Origin: Pseudomonadales bacterium
GTDB lineage: Bacteria; Pseudomonadota; Gammaproteobacteria; Pseudomonadales; Azotimanducaceae
NCBI GenBank assembly: GCA_029251375.1
Contig: JAQXDL010000008.1
Location: 1 to 64,000 of the forward strand
Direction: 5' to 3'
DNA length: 64,000 nucleotides
Each line of letters opens with the position of its first letter. Position 1 is the first letter of the stretch. The position numbers and the translations under genes are program-made. The notes under the pieces are model-generated. The model saw only the letters and a program-made list of their open reading frames with translations, was not told the DNA's origin and searched no databases. This document shows, piece by piece, positions 46,537-55,281 of the stretch.

Positions 46537-47886
46537 ATGACAAGCGCGACACTTACTCAAGGCTCAGTCCAACGCGGCCTCATGAACCTGACGATACCTA
46601 TGATTCTTGGTATCTCATCAAGCTTAGTGGCGGCAGTATTTGAGACCTGGTTACTGGGCCGGATCAGCACTGAGACGCTTGCGGCCTACAGTTTTACCTT
46701 TCCGGTGGTCGGTGCACTAACCTCCTTATCGTTGGGACTTTCGATTGGTTTGTCAGCCGTACTCGCCAGAACCGTCGGTGCGGGTGACCAAACCGCCATT
46801 ACACGCCTTGCTTCCGATGGCGTATTACTAATGGCTGTCGTCATGACAGTTGTGACGGTTGCGGGCATGTTGACGATCAAACCTCTGTTTACGTTGATGG
46901 GCGCGCAGCCAGAAACACTTAACCTGATCAATGCCTATATGACTATTTGGTATTTCGGCTTGCTGTTCTTGGCCCTGCCCTCGATAGGTGCAAATGCTTT
47001 AAGAGCTGCTGGCGACTCGCGTATATCAGGCTTTTTAATGGTCGGTGGCGCCGTCTTGCAAATGATGCTCGATCCCATTTTGATTTTAGGTTTGATGGGT
47101 GTGCCTAAACTGGGTATTGAGGGCGCAGCCTATGCAATGGTGATATCGAGGTTTTTCCTCTGCATCGCCACATTTTATGTCTTAGTTAACTGGAAAAAGA
47201 TCGTCGTCCTTAAAAAGCCTCAACTGCACGAACTTCTGGCCTCCTGGAAAGCGATTCTAAACGTTGGCTTACCCGCAACCGCCACCAATCTGATCGGCCC
47301 CGTATCAACGGCGATTATTGTTAGCATGCTCGCTTCTTATGGTTCAGAGGCTGTCGCCGGCTTTGGTATCGCATCGCGAATCGAAGCGTTATCAGTCATA
47401 CCGCTGTTTGCGCTATCCGCCAGTATCGGTCCTTTTGTTGGACAAAACTGGGGCGCCAATAAATTTGACCGCGCTAACCAAGCCATGATGTTCGCCTTTG
47501 GTTGGTCGTTACTATGGGGGCTATTAGTTGCCGTGCTGTTCTTCTTGTTCAAAGAGCCGCTGGTCATATTTTTCGAAGATGATCAGGACGTGGCCGCCTA
47601 TGCTGCACTTTACTTGCTCATTGTGCCTTTTAGTTATGGCACATGGGGTGTACTGATGATGGCCAGCGCAACGTTCAACGCTTTGGGTAAACCACTGGTT
47701 TCAACGTCAATGTCAATTATAAGGATGTTCTTCCTGTATGTGCCGCTTGCCTTTATTGGCGAACATTTCTGGGGCATAGCTGGCATATTTGGCGCCGCCT
47801 GCACGTCAAACATTCTGATGGGAATTGTTGGCTTCACATTGAACCGTCGCGCCTACGGCCCTAACGGTTCGCAAATTCATAAGTAA
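46537..47886 (+). CDS. MATE-family multidrug efflux transporter
   Basis: 449 aa with about twelve hydrophobic helices. The N-terminal half starts LMNLTIPMILGISSS, with AGDSRISGFLMVGGAVLQM and the repeated fold starting near GLPATATNLIGPVST. MATE pumps exchange Na+ or H+ for cationic compounds. It follows a small membrane protein by 6 nt and converges with the selenoprotein gene (27 nt between stops). Confidence 0.93.
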   Translation: MTSATLTQGSVQRGLMNLTIPMILGISSSLVAAVFETWLLGRISTETLAAYSFTFPVVGALTSLSLGLSIGLSAVLARTVGAGDQTAITRLASDGVLLMAVVMTVVTVAGMLTIKPLFTLMGAQPETLNLINAYMTIWYFGLLFLALPSIGANALRAAGDSRISGFLMVGGAVLQMMLDPILILGLMGVPKLGIEGAAYAMVISRFFLCIATFYVLVNWKKIVVLKKPQLHELLASWKAILNVGLPATATNLIGPVSTAIIVSMLASYGSEAVAGFGIASRIEALSVIPLFALSASIGPFVGQNWGANKFDRANQAMMFAFGWSLLWGLLVAVLFFLFKEPLVIFFEDDQDVAAYAALYLLIVPFSYGTWGVLMMASATFNALGKPLVSTSMSIIRMFFLYVPLAFIGEHFWGIAGIFGAACTSNILMGIVGFTLNRRAYGPNGSQIHK

Positions 47887-47913
47887 ACAGCAAAGAAAGT
47901 AGCGAAGAACGCC

Positions 47914-48801
47914 TTAGCGTTTCTCACCTTTCTCGATTTGTTCGCGTCTTGAGCGGCGGTTCTCGATACCAGCCAGACGTAATGTTTCTCGATTGGTTTC
48001 ATCAATCTTCATGTAATTAGCGCGCCAGCCTTCACCATCGTGCCATTTTACTTTGCCAAAACGTATGGTTGGCACGCTCGCCTGTTCAATCAGTTGTAGC
48101 GCACTTGCAACAGAAGCTAGTTGTTCAGCGGCAGCGTAAGGATGGCCCAGCGGATTTCCTAAGGGAATGTCGTTGTGCAAGTAACGTGGTACACCGCACT
48201 TTTCAACAATATCTAAGCCACTACCGATAATGACCGTGGCAATACCATGGGACTCTAGTTCTCTGGCTGTCAAACTGACAGTCTGATGACAAACAGGTCA
48301 CAACGGCACTAGAATCGCGATGTCGACTTCATCGGCGATACACGCATCACGAATCGCAGGCGCATCGCTGTTAAGGGTATTGCTTTGACTATATTCAGTT
48401 GGTACAAAGTGATAACGCGTCGAAACCGAACCGATCACACCCGCCTTCGCAAGTTGTTGCAACGCGACTAGCGGAATGTAACTTTCTCGGTCACGGGTGT
48501 GGGTTGCTTGTTTGTCCCAAGACAGTTCATCGGTTCGAAACGCTTCAGGCATATCATCTAAAGCAAATGAACCGCCTTGACGTGACAACTTGGGAATCGT
48601 GCCGTCAGGTACTGCGGTTACGACAAACGTTACATTGCATTCGCTTAAGGGTTTACTCAGCTTGTGCCATGGGATGTCTGCATTGTCAGCCCACTTATAG
48701 GCACGCTCAAACCCTTGCGCTTGATAGAAATTGCGAGTTTTTTCGATATACTTTACAGGCTGATGTTCTTGCCCGCCTTGAAGTTCATACTCGTACTGCA
48801 T
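47914..48801 (-). CDS. GrdB-family selenoprotein (glycine/sarcosine/betaine reductase selenoprotein B family) with in-frame UGA as selenocysteine
   Basis: One 295-codon frame is interrupted only by a single TGA at 48298-48300 (residue 168). Homology-like sequence continues in the same frame on both sides. Upstream: KPLSE (49-53 region) and ADEVDIAILVPL. Downstream: PVCHQTVSLTARELESHG, IVEKCGVPR and DIPLGNPLGHP (211-221). Clostridial GrdB has its Sec in a U-G-T-C motif followed by the same E-L/I-E-x-x-G-I spacing and PLGNP. Here the motif is Sec168-Pro-Val-Cys171, a UxxC redox pair; Cys-containing homologues with CPVCHQ are known to me from memory. A hairpin fitting a bacterial SECIS follows the UGA. 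The ATG has AAGGA 7 nt upstream, and the gene overlaps the MFS gene by 17 nt. GrdA, GrdC and GrdE are absent and the host looks aerobic, so glycine reduction is unlikely; true substrate unknown. A nonsense mutation is the alternative. Confidence 0.85.
48262..48297 (-). promoter_or_regulatory. Candidate bacterial SECIS hairpin downstream of the UGA codon
   Basis: Reading the minus strand from the UGA (48300-48298), 16 nt are followed by CTGTCA (48281-48276), loop GTT (48275-48273) and TGACAG (48272-48267). This is a perfect 6-bp stem with a 3-nt loop whose first base is G. TCAGA/CCAGA below can add three more pairs with two mismatches. From memory, bacterial SECIS rules ask for an apical loop about 16-37 nt after the UGA with G among its first two bases; here the loop starts 22 nt after. 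It lies inside the coding region, as expected for bacteria. Confidence 0.7.
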
Positions 48802-50104
48802 CAGCTTGTCCTTCCTCGACGTCCAGTTGTTCCAGTCTTTGCTTGTGGCTCTTCATGTTAACGAATAACAGCACCGCCGCACCAATCAACACCATGACAC
48901 CCATTAAAATCAACTCATGTCCCTGCGCTAACTCGGGTTTGATTTGGCCATACAGGCTAGCACCTATTGAGCGCGCCAAGTTGGTCCATGCCATATAAAT
49001 AGCAAACTGAGTTGCCGCAACCTTCGCCCAACAAACCGACATGTGCAACGCAATAAAGCTAATAAATATGCACTGACCGAACAGCGCCTCAAGTGCGATA
49101 AACGTAACTCCGAAGTAGACATCTGACCACAAATCGGTCCAAAAACCTGCGATCAAGAATACCACGCCGTAACCCAGCAAACCGATTATGAAAAATGGTT
49201 TTGCACCATGCTTGTCAATGAACGGACCAAGCACTAAGCCAAGCAGCGCCGCGATAAAACTGCAGGTAGAAACCAGAAATGAATAGTCGGTACTCTCGTA
49301 CCCGAGTTCTTGGATGGCTATTACTGGCAAACCAACGAGGTAAAAACCGCCGGCGACTCGCCAAAAAAGTGTAACGACAATTAGCAAAATACTTGCGGGC
49401 AGCAACATCGTGCGACGCAGATTGAGAAAAATCTCAGTCCAATTTTTTGCCTGTAACCCTGCTGAACGGCTTGATGCTTTTCCCTGCGTCCAAGGCAATA
49501 TTTTCTCGCCACGTCGCTCTCTGACAAACACCCCCCAAGCAAGAACAACCATCGTCGTTAGCGTCAGCATCAAGCCTGCCCCCAACAGACCGAACATAAC
49601 CAATCCCGATGCGCTGAGTGCGCCTGACAAGGCATAACCCGAAACCTGACCAAAGGCCATAAACGAATTTGCCTGACCGTGTTCATCCTCGGGCAAAACG
49701 TCAATTGCCATACCATCTACTGCAACATCTTGGACGGCAGAGAAACAATTGACACAAAACGCCATCGCGGTCAGAAGCGTCATATTGTTAGTGGGGTCCG
49801 GTACAAGCGCGAGACCTAGCATCGCTAACACCAAGCCAACCTGAGCAGCAACGATCCAAGGACGGCGCCGGCCCATCGACAGGAACGAATATCGATCCAT
49901 GATTGGGCCTGCGAACAATTTAAAAGCCCAAGGTAGCCCTGTGATCGAAACAAAGGCGGCTATCTCAATGGGTGAAATACCCTGCGCTGCCAGCCACGCC
50001 GGCAGCGCAACACTGATAAGGCCGATTGGGATGCCCTGCCCAAGGTAAAACATCGTAAAAGAGGCAAGTCGTAAATATCGACTGTCAGCAAGAAACCAAT
50101 TCAT
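48785..50104 (-). CDS. MFS transporter (AmpG/PAT-like)
   Basis: 439 aa from the ATG at 50104; an in-frame TTG at 50152 would add a hydrophobic leader and is less likely. About twelve helices, with DSRYLRLASFTMFYLGQGIPIGL, FAGPIMDRYSFLSMGRRRPW (the MFS motif A region) and the AmpG-like AVQDVAVDGMAIDVLPEDEHGQ (helix IV). AmpG carries muropeptides and related family members carry acetyl-CoA or sugars; the substrate is not known here. Its last 17 nt overlap the start of the GrdB-like selenoprotein gene, so the two are translated from one message and the permease may import the selenoprotein's substrate (inference). Confidence 0.88.
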   Translation of the reverse strand: MNWFLADSRYLRLASFTMFYLGQGIPIGLISVALPAWLAAQGISPIEIAAFVSITGLPWAFKLFAGPIMDRYSFLSMGRRRPWIVAAQVGLVLAMLGLALVPDPTNNMTLLTAMAFCVNCFSAVQDVAVDGMAIDVLPEDEHGQANSFMAFGQVSGYALSGALSASGLVMFGLLGAGLMLTLTTMVVLAWGVFVRERRGEKILPWTQGKASSRSAGLQAKNWTEIFLNLRRTMLLPASILLIVVTLFWRVAGGFYLVGLPVIAIQELGYESTDYSFLVSTCSFIAALLGLVLGPFIDKHGAKPFFIIGLLGYGVVFLIAGFWTDLWSDVYFGVTFIALEALFGQCIFISFIALHMSVCWAKVAATQFAIYMAWTNLARSIGASLYGQIKPELAQGHELILMGVMVLIGAAVLLFVNMKSHKQRLEQLDVEEGQADAVRV

Positions 50105-50185
50105 TAGACTCAATTTATCTATTAGGATTAGCAAGATTAGCTTAAAAATCAACGTGGATGAATAGTTAGAGGAACAACAATCAGT

Positions 50186-51346
50186 ATGCTAAACCAAAAT
50201 TTTATAGCCGACAGCGCGGCCGAAGTGGGTATTGATCAAGACCTCGTTGACGCGCTCTTATTAAGAGTCCAGCAGGAAGTTGATGCCGGACTATTACCCT
50301 CGGCCCAAGTTGCGCTGGCGCGGCACGGCAAGATCGTCGCTTTTGAAACTTTCGGGGACACGCCGGCCAATCCCCTTTACTGTATTTTCTCCGCAACCAA
50401 AGGCATCACTTCCGCCGCGGCATGGTTATTGATTCAAGAAGGTAAACTCAATACAGACGCTAAAGTTGTCGACTATGTGCCGGAGTTCGGCAATAACGGT
50501 AAAGACGCTATCACTGTTGAACAACTCTTTACGCATACCGCTGGATTCCCTCATGCACCGTTTCGGCCAACGCTTTGGAATGATCACGCTGAGCGGCTCA
50601 AGCGGTTCAGCGATTGGACCCTTAACTGGGAACCGGGTAGTCGATTTGAATATCACCCGACTTCTTCAATGTGGATCATCGCTGAAATCATTGAACGTAT
50701 TTCTGGCCTAGATTTTGACAAGTTTATTCGCAGCCGCATTGCCGAGCCACTCGGCCTTGACGATCTATGGGTTGGCACGCCAACCGAGCAACACGGGCGA
50801 ATAGCCGAAGTCACACATGTTGGCGAAGCGATGACCTCACAAGACTATGCCAGCCTCGGCATAACTGAACCACCTGAAACTGAAGTCACCGAAGACGCAC
50901 TCACGTCGTTTAATAAACCTGAAATTCGCCAGGTCCCTATACCCGGTGGCGGCGGTATTATGTCCGCCGCCGAGATCGCATTGTTCTATCAAGCACTTAT
51001 GACGGGCAAGAATTTTGAGGGCGAAACGCTCTGGCAACAATCAACACTTACTCATGCACTGCAAGTCAGAACAGGAAAGCTGATTGATATGCTCGGCGGA
51101 CACTCCGTCAATCGGGCATTAGGAACGGTCATTGCAGGCGATGAGAAACGAAATTTACGAGGTTTTGGTCATACCAACTCAGCCCTAGCATTTGGCCACG
51201 GCGGCGCAGGTGGCCAACTCGCCTGGGCCGACCCCGCGACAGGCATTAGTCTGGGTTATTGTACCAACGGACACGATAGGCACGCTATTCGTCAGGGTCG
51301 TCGAGGTATTTCGATTTCTAACAAGGCAGCCGTTTGCGCTTTATAA
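50186..51346 (+). CDS. Serine hydrolase, beta-lactamase/EstB esterase family
   Basis: 386 aa. The SxxK motif is S69-A-T-K72 (FSATKG), the second element is Y156 in EYHPTSSMW, and a C-terminal HGG (GHGGAGGQ) replaces the KTG of true beta-lactamases. No signal peptide is present, so it is cytoplasmic. The family includes esterases such as EstB and lactone-hydrolysing enzymes (LovD-type transferases). An esterase or lactonase would suit products of the Baeyer-Villiger enzymes, but no direct link is shown. It diverges from the MFS/selenoprotein operon. Confidence 0.9.
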   Translation: MLNQNFIADSAAEVGIDQDLVDALLLRVQQEVDAGLLPSAQVALARHGKIVAFETFGDTPANPLYCIFSATKGITSAAAWLLIQEGKLNTDAKVVDYVPEFGNNGKDAITVEQLFTHTAGFPHAPFRPTLWNDHAERLKRFSDWTLNWEPGSRFEYHPTSSMWIIAEIIERISGLDFDKFIRSRIAEPLGLDDLWVGTPTEQHGRIAEVTHVGEAMTSQDYASLGITEPPETEVTEDALTSFNKPEIRQVPIPGGGGIMSAAEIALFYQALMTGKNFEGETLWQQSTLTHALQVRTGKLIDMLGGHSVNRALGTVIAGDEKRNLRGFGHTNSALAFGHGGAGGQLAWADPATGISLGYCTNGHDRHAIRQGRRGISISNKAAVCAL

Positions 51347-51444
51347 GATAATTACGATAGAGCAATGACCATAGAGATATGACCACACAGATATGACTAT
51401 AGCGCATTCAAGACTGGGCGATCGCACATAAAAAAGACGCAGCG

Positions 51445-52497
51445 CTAGTACCCTAACTGGGTTTGTTGATCTTGATCTAGAAACTGCTTTCGATATTGGT
51501 AGGGGGACATGTCTGCCCATTTGACAAAGGCGCGGCGAAAATTGGTCACTTCAGAATACCCCAATAAATCAGAGATCTCCTGCACCGAGAGCGTTGTACT
51601 CTGCAGGTATTGCATTGCGAGTTTTTGCTTAACACTATCCAACACCTTCTGATAACTGGTGTTGAGGCTTTTCAGACGGCGGCGCAACGTGCGTGTGCCA
51701 ATCGACAGGCTAGCTGCAACGGAGTCGAGTTTTGGAAACTCTCCAGGTGTGCTAAGCAGTAAGGTACAAATACGAGAGATAAGATCATCTTCGATATCTA
51801 TTTGAATCAACAATCGCCGACAAGCTTCTTCACAACTACGCGCCGTATCTGAGTCTGCCGCCGCCAGCTTTTTGTCCAATAACGCTGCATCAAAACGATA
51901 TTCGCAATAACGCTGGTTAAACTCAACATCACAGTTAAAGGCACGCGTATAGTTCAGCCTTTGACTCACAGGACTGTAATCAAGCTTAATTTTACTAGGA
52001 GTGAACACCTCGCCGGTCAACACTCCAATCAGCGGGCTTATACCCTTAAAGAGATCTTGAACCAGATACTCGCCAACAGGCCCGTCAGCTAAAAGATTGT
52101 CTAGCCTCAGCACTGCATCATCGCCATCTCTAAAGAAACTTAACTCGAACATCGCGCCGGCCATCTTATGATATTTCACCGCAATCTGGATCGCCTTCTC
52201 TAAGGTTGCGCTACTCACCATGGCATAGCCTAGCAGGCCAAAATCTGAGATCGAGATTTCCTGCTCGAGGGCGAGCCAATAGTCTGGCTGATTAACCAAC
52301 CGAAGAATATTCTCTAGCACCCGAATTCGCTGCCGATACGAGACCCTGTGTTCAATGTTGTCTAAGTCACTAATCGCAATGTGACTGCCGGCAAGTACCG
52401 TAGCTGTATTGAAACCTAAACTCTCCGCCAACTTCACATTGGTACGAATCATCCCAAGTGGAATCGCTTTTTTGTCCAGATTATCACTTTGACGCAT
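51445..52497 (-). CDS. AraC-family transcriptional regulator (OruR/ArgR-like, arabinose-binding-like N-domain)
   Basis: 350 aa. The N-terminal ~220 residues match the AraC_binding_2/arabinose-binding-type sensor domain of the OruR group (FGLLGYAMVSSATLEKAIQIA). The C-terminal pair of helix-turn-helix motifs is at about 250-340: AASLSIGTRTLRRRLKSLN and ISDLLGYSEVTNFRRAFVKW, ending SPYQYRKQF. It should activate nearby catabolic genes. The likely targets are the serine hydrolase or the VOC/TerB pair, but no operator is recognised. Confidence 0.92.
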   Translation of the reverse strand: MRQSDNLDKKAIPLGMIRTNVKLAESLGFNTATVLAGSHIAISDLDNIEHRVSYRQRIRVLENILRLVNQPDYWLALEQEISISDFGLLGYAMVSSATLEKAIQIAVKYHKMAGAMFELSFFRDGDDAVLRLDNLLADGPVGEYLVQDLFKGISPLIGVLTGEVFTPSKIKLDYSPVSQRLNYTRAFNCDVEFNQRYCEYRFDAALLDKKLAAADSDTARSCEEACRRLLIQIDIEDDLISRICTLLLSTPGEFPKLDSVAASLSIGTRTLRRRLKSLNTSYQKVLDSVKQKLAMQYLQSTTLSVQEISDLLGYSEVTNFRRAFVKWADMSPYQYRKQFLDQDQQTQLGY

Positions 52498-52638
52498 GAG
52501 AAAAATCTTCGCTTATCTGATTGAGGAAATCACCACTTAATGGGTTTAAGTGTCCGGAAATGATTCAAACCTGTCAACAGTGCATTCCCTATCAACGCAC
52601 ACAACCGAGTCAGATATGATCAGGACTAAAGAGCTGCA

Positions 52639-53274
52639 CTAAGAGTCAATCGGCGAGATCGGCAGGACCCTTCTGACGCCATAACAATCATTGGCACGAA
52701 CCGATTTGACAACTTGATTGACGAATTCGATTGAGAGCCCCAGCGCGTTTCCCATCAGATTGATGCGAGTCTTATCCTCGAACTGAATTTCACAACAGGC
52801 GTGGGTCGCTAAAAATGCTGCTTCAATAATTTGTTGCTTACCGACGAGGTTGATATGAAATGCTGCTCGCCGCAGTTGCTCGAGAATATCTACGTTTGAC
52901 GCAGAAAATTGTCGAGTGAGATCTTTTAATGTGTCGACCTGCATCTCAAAGTTTGACACTTTAAGGGCAATATCTTTCGCAAGATCAATCTCCTCGTACT
53001 TGCCATAGCCAAGCAAAATATAGGCGATAACCTCTTGTACCGACTCTACCTGACTCGGTAAATCAGAGCTTTCTGACGAATAGCTATTACCGCAACGTTC
53101 ACATCGATAGTAGTTGGCGTATTGATTGACTTTAAGCAAGCGAATACCAAACAGGCAAAAGTAATTCGTCTCTGTGATATGCCGAAAAGGTTCCGACTTG
53201 CCACAGACGGCGCATTCAAGATTGCCGATATCTTGCGCCTGACTGTATACGCGCTCGCCGACCAACAAGAACAT
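52639..53274 (-). CDS. Zinc-ribbon protein with TerB-like C-terminal domain, unidentified
   Basis: 211 aa. An N-terminal treble of cysteines forms a zinc ribbon: C21-x2-C24 and C58-x2-C61. The C-terminal region (about 75-190) is all-helical and resembles TerB-type metal- or stress-related domains, with a DKTRINLMGNALGLS segment typical of TerB helices. GGAG lies 6 nt upstream of the ATG. It follows the VOC-fold gene by 10 nt and probably shares its transcript. I cannot name a function. Confidence 0.72.
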   Translation of the reverse strand: MFLLVGERVYSQAQDIGNLECAVCGKSEPFRHITETNYFCLFGIRLLKVNQYANYYRCERCGNSYSSESSDLPSQVESVQEVIAYILLGYGKYEEIDLAKDIALKVSNFEMQVDTLKDLTRQFSASNVDILEQLRRAAFHINLVGKQQIIEAAFLATHACCEIQFEDKTRINLMGNALGLSIEFVNQVVKSVRANDCYGVRRVLPISPIDS

Positions 53275-53284
53275 CCCGGGCTCC

Positions 53285-54049
53285 TTAAGCCGCCGCGCTG
53301 ATAAAACTCAAACGAACACCGCAGTGCATTAGTGTCGTTTTATTGTCCGCATCTTCGACGGCAATATTCATTTTGGACGCTTGCTGCCTAATCGCATCTA
53401 AATTTGTCGCATTAAAGGCCATAGCACTAAGACCCTCGCCTCTACCATCAATATCGTTGTGGAAGACAATCGACGCATCCTCCAGCATCACAGCCCAAAC
53501 GCCGTTTAGCTCCTGTACAGATTCGTCCAGCACTTTGCCCCAACGTTTCGCCATATTTTCTGGGTCCTGCGCCTGTATAGAAACCGATCGAATACTTGAG
53601 ACCCAAAGCGCCTGCCGTGACTCCCAGTCTGGTCCGGCCCAGCGCCAGGATTGCGGTGGTTCCATCTGATCAACGGATAAAATTGCCCCACCTATATCTT
53701 TCGGATGCAGATGGAAGGCTTTGGTATCAGCACTATCAAACTCCCATATCTTTCTCACTTTCAGTGATTCCGTATGGTTGCGCATAAACTCAATATTGTC
53801 CGTCTGCACCAGCACCATGTAACCGCCATCGCCTCCTCGCCGCTCGAGCAATCGCCCTGCAGTGGTGCCCGGTTGAGTTGGTGCCACGACTTCCAGAAAA
53901 GTATCACCGATAGCCATGACACTATTCTCAAGGCCAAATTCACCGACACCTGGATCTGCATAATCTTCACTGAGGCCTAACAGCTGGAAGAGTTCTTCTC
54001 TCACCTTAGCTAGGTTTTCAGCAACAAACGCTACTTGTCTGAGTCGCAT
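53285..54049 (-). CDS. VOC-family (glyoxalase-like) protein
   Basis: 254 aa, large enough for two beta-alpha-beta-beta-beta modules. N-terminal module RLRQVAFVAENLAKVREEL, LENSVMAIGDTFLEVVAPT; second module starting near SSIRSVSIQAQDPENMAKRWG. The metal-binding His/Glu pattern is incomplete in the first module. The family covers dioxygenases, glyoxalases and resistance proteins, so no specific reaction is claimed. It is the first gene of a two-gene unit with the zinc-ribbon protein. Confidence 0.82.
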   Translation of the reverse strand: MRLRQVAFVAENLAKVREELFQLLGLSEDYADPGVGEFGLENSVMAIGDTFLEVVAPTQPGTTAGRLLERRGGDGGYMVLVQTDNIEFMRNHTESLKVRKIWEFDSADTKAFHLHPKDIGGAILSVDQMEPPQSWRWAGPDWESRQALWVSSIRSVSIQAQDPENMAKRWGKVLDESVQELNGVWAVMLEDASIVFHNDIDGRGEGLSAMAFNATNLDAIRQQASKMNIAVEDADNKTTLMHCGVRLSFISAAA

Positions 54050-54293
54050 GGGATCTCCTTGATGATAAAATTGACCTAAAAGTTGATGTTTTTGTCAGCT
54101 ATGAATCAGTTAATATTAACGCTTTAGGCGCCTTGTACGCCTTGCGTAATCGCTGCAGTATGGCCGAAACAAATTACGGAATCATCATCACTATGTTTGA
54201 CGAGCAAAAGACCCATACGAAAAATCGATTTAGCCTATTTATCACTACGATCTAATAACTTTTCAACTATGTTTTAACTAAGAGGCAACAACC

Positions 54294-55052
54294 ATGAAAT
54301 ACCTTCTGGCATTAATTTGTCTAGGATTGTCATCATCACTTTTGGCAGAATCCGATTTCGAAGCAACCGAAGCTAAATTGAAACTCGCCATGGAGCACGA
54401 GCGGCGCGGCGAAGATAATAGCCGTGACAAAAATCGTATGCCCGTCGAGACACTAAAGTTTTTCGGCCTAAGAGACGACATGACCGTTCTTGAACTGCTT
54501 CCTGGCGGCGGTTGGTACACGCGTCTGTTAGCGCCCGTGCTCGAAGATGAAGGCAAGTTGTATGTTTCCATCGGCGCAGAACGCGTTGCTAAAGCAACAG
54601 AGGGTAAAGAGGGCTTTGGATCGTTGGAACTCATTCCATTTAATCGAGAAGACTTCATCAGAACTCCGGGGGTTCGTCGAGTTAGTGTGCCTGAATTCAG
54701 TTTTGCCATAAAAAAGAAAAATGTTGATTTGGTTCTCACATTCAGAAACCTGCACAACTTTGACGAAGAAGGCAGGCTCAATATGAATAAGGCGGTCTTC
54801 AAAGTGCTCAAGTCTGGTGGACATTATGGTGTCATCGACCATACGCGAAGACATATGGAAGGCGACCACAATGAAGTCTGGAGAAGAATGGATCCGGTTC
54901 AGATGATCAAAGAAATTGAAGCGGCAGGATTCGAGTTCGTTGACTACTCTGATCTTCATTATCGTGCTGATGACGAGCTTCGGTATGAGGTTGGTCGTAA
55001 ATCGGTAGCCGGTAACACAGATCGTTTTACGCTACTGTTTAAGAAACCTTAA
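54294..55052 (+). CDS. Exported class I SAM-dependent methyltransferase-like protein
   Basis: 252 aa. It has a clear signal peptide, LLALICLGLSSSLLA, cleaved near residue 18. The mature part has the Rossmann methyltransferase layout: DDMTVLELLPGGGWYTRLLAP (about 61-81, motif I), FRNLHNF (motif IV-like), VLKSGGHYGVIDHTRR (motif V). It matches the COG4798 group. SAM is not normally available in the periplasm, so either it acts before export, uses another ligand, or is a binding protein derived from a methyltransferase. No partner gene is evident. Confidence 0.85.
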   Translation: MKYLLALICLGLSSSLLAESDFEATEAKLKLAMEHERRGEDNSRDKNRMPVETLKFFGLRDDMTVLELLPGGGWYTRLLAPVLEDEGKLYVSIGAERVAKATEGKEGFGSLELIPFNREDFIRTPGVRRVSVPEFSFAIKKKNVDLVLTFRNLHNFDEEGRLNMNKAVFKVLKSGGHYGVIDHTRRHMEGDHNEVWRRMDPVQMIKEIEAAGFEFVDYSDLHYRADDELRYEVGRKSVAGNTDRFTLLFKKP

Positions 55053-55210
55053 TGCAGAAACATTTTTGGTCGCGCTGTACCCTACTTTTAAAGCGCTAGG
55101 TCTAGCGCGCCACAGGTAACATGCACAAGCCGCACTTGTTGCTGAGCAATGAAGTTGTAGCACATGCAAATCTGACCTGTAAGCGTCATAAAACGAACTA
55201 AAGTTATACC

Positions 55211-55243
55211 TACATTCAACCTGACAACCTCGGGTTGAATGTA
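55211..55243. repeat. 11-bp perfect inverted repeat upstream of serA
   Basis: TACATTCAACC (55211-55221) and GGTTGAATGTA (55233-55243) form a perfect 11-bp stem with an 11-nt loop, 38 nt before the serA start. No T-run follows, so it is more likely an operator or an mRNA leader hairpin than a terminator. Because serA lacks an obvious ribosome-binding site, a leader structure could matter for its translation. Confidence 0.7.
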
Positions 55244-55281
55244 TAAACTGCGCTCCTGTCCCCGAGCCGCCAGTATCCAAA

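Noticed and set aside
47914-48273. A separate 119-codon gene starting at TTG 48273
   Set aside because: The TTG codes for an internal Leu of the GrdB-like frame. There is no ribosome-binding site, and the family motif continues upstream through the UGA.
48399-48998. A 199-codon plus-strand open frame opposite the selenoprotein and MFS genes
   Set aside because: Antisense to two genes with clear family motifs; its composition is Cys/Ser-rich and matches no family.
54278-54811. 177-codon minus-strand frame over the methyltransferase
   Set aside because: Low-complexity Ser-rich translation, antisense to a gene with a signal peptide and methyltransferase motifs.
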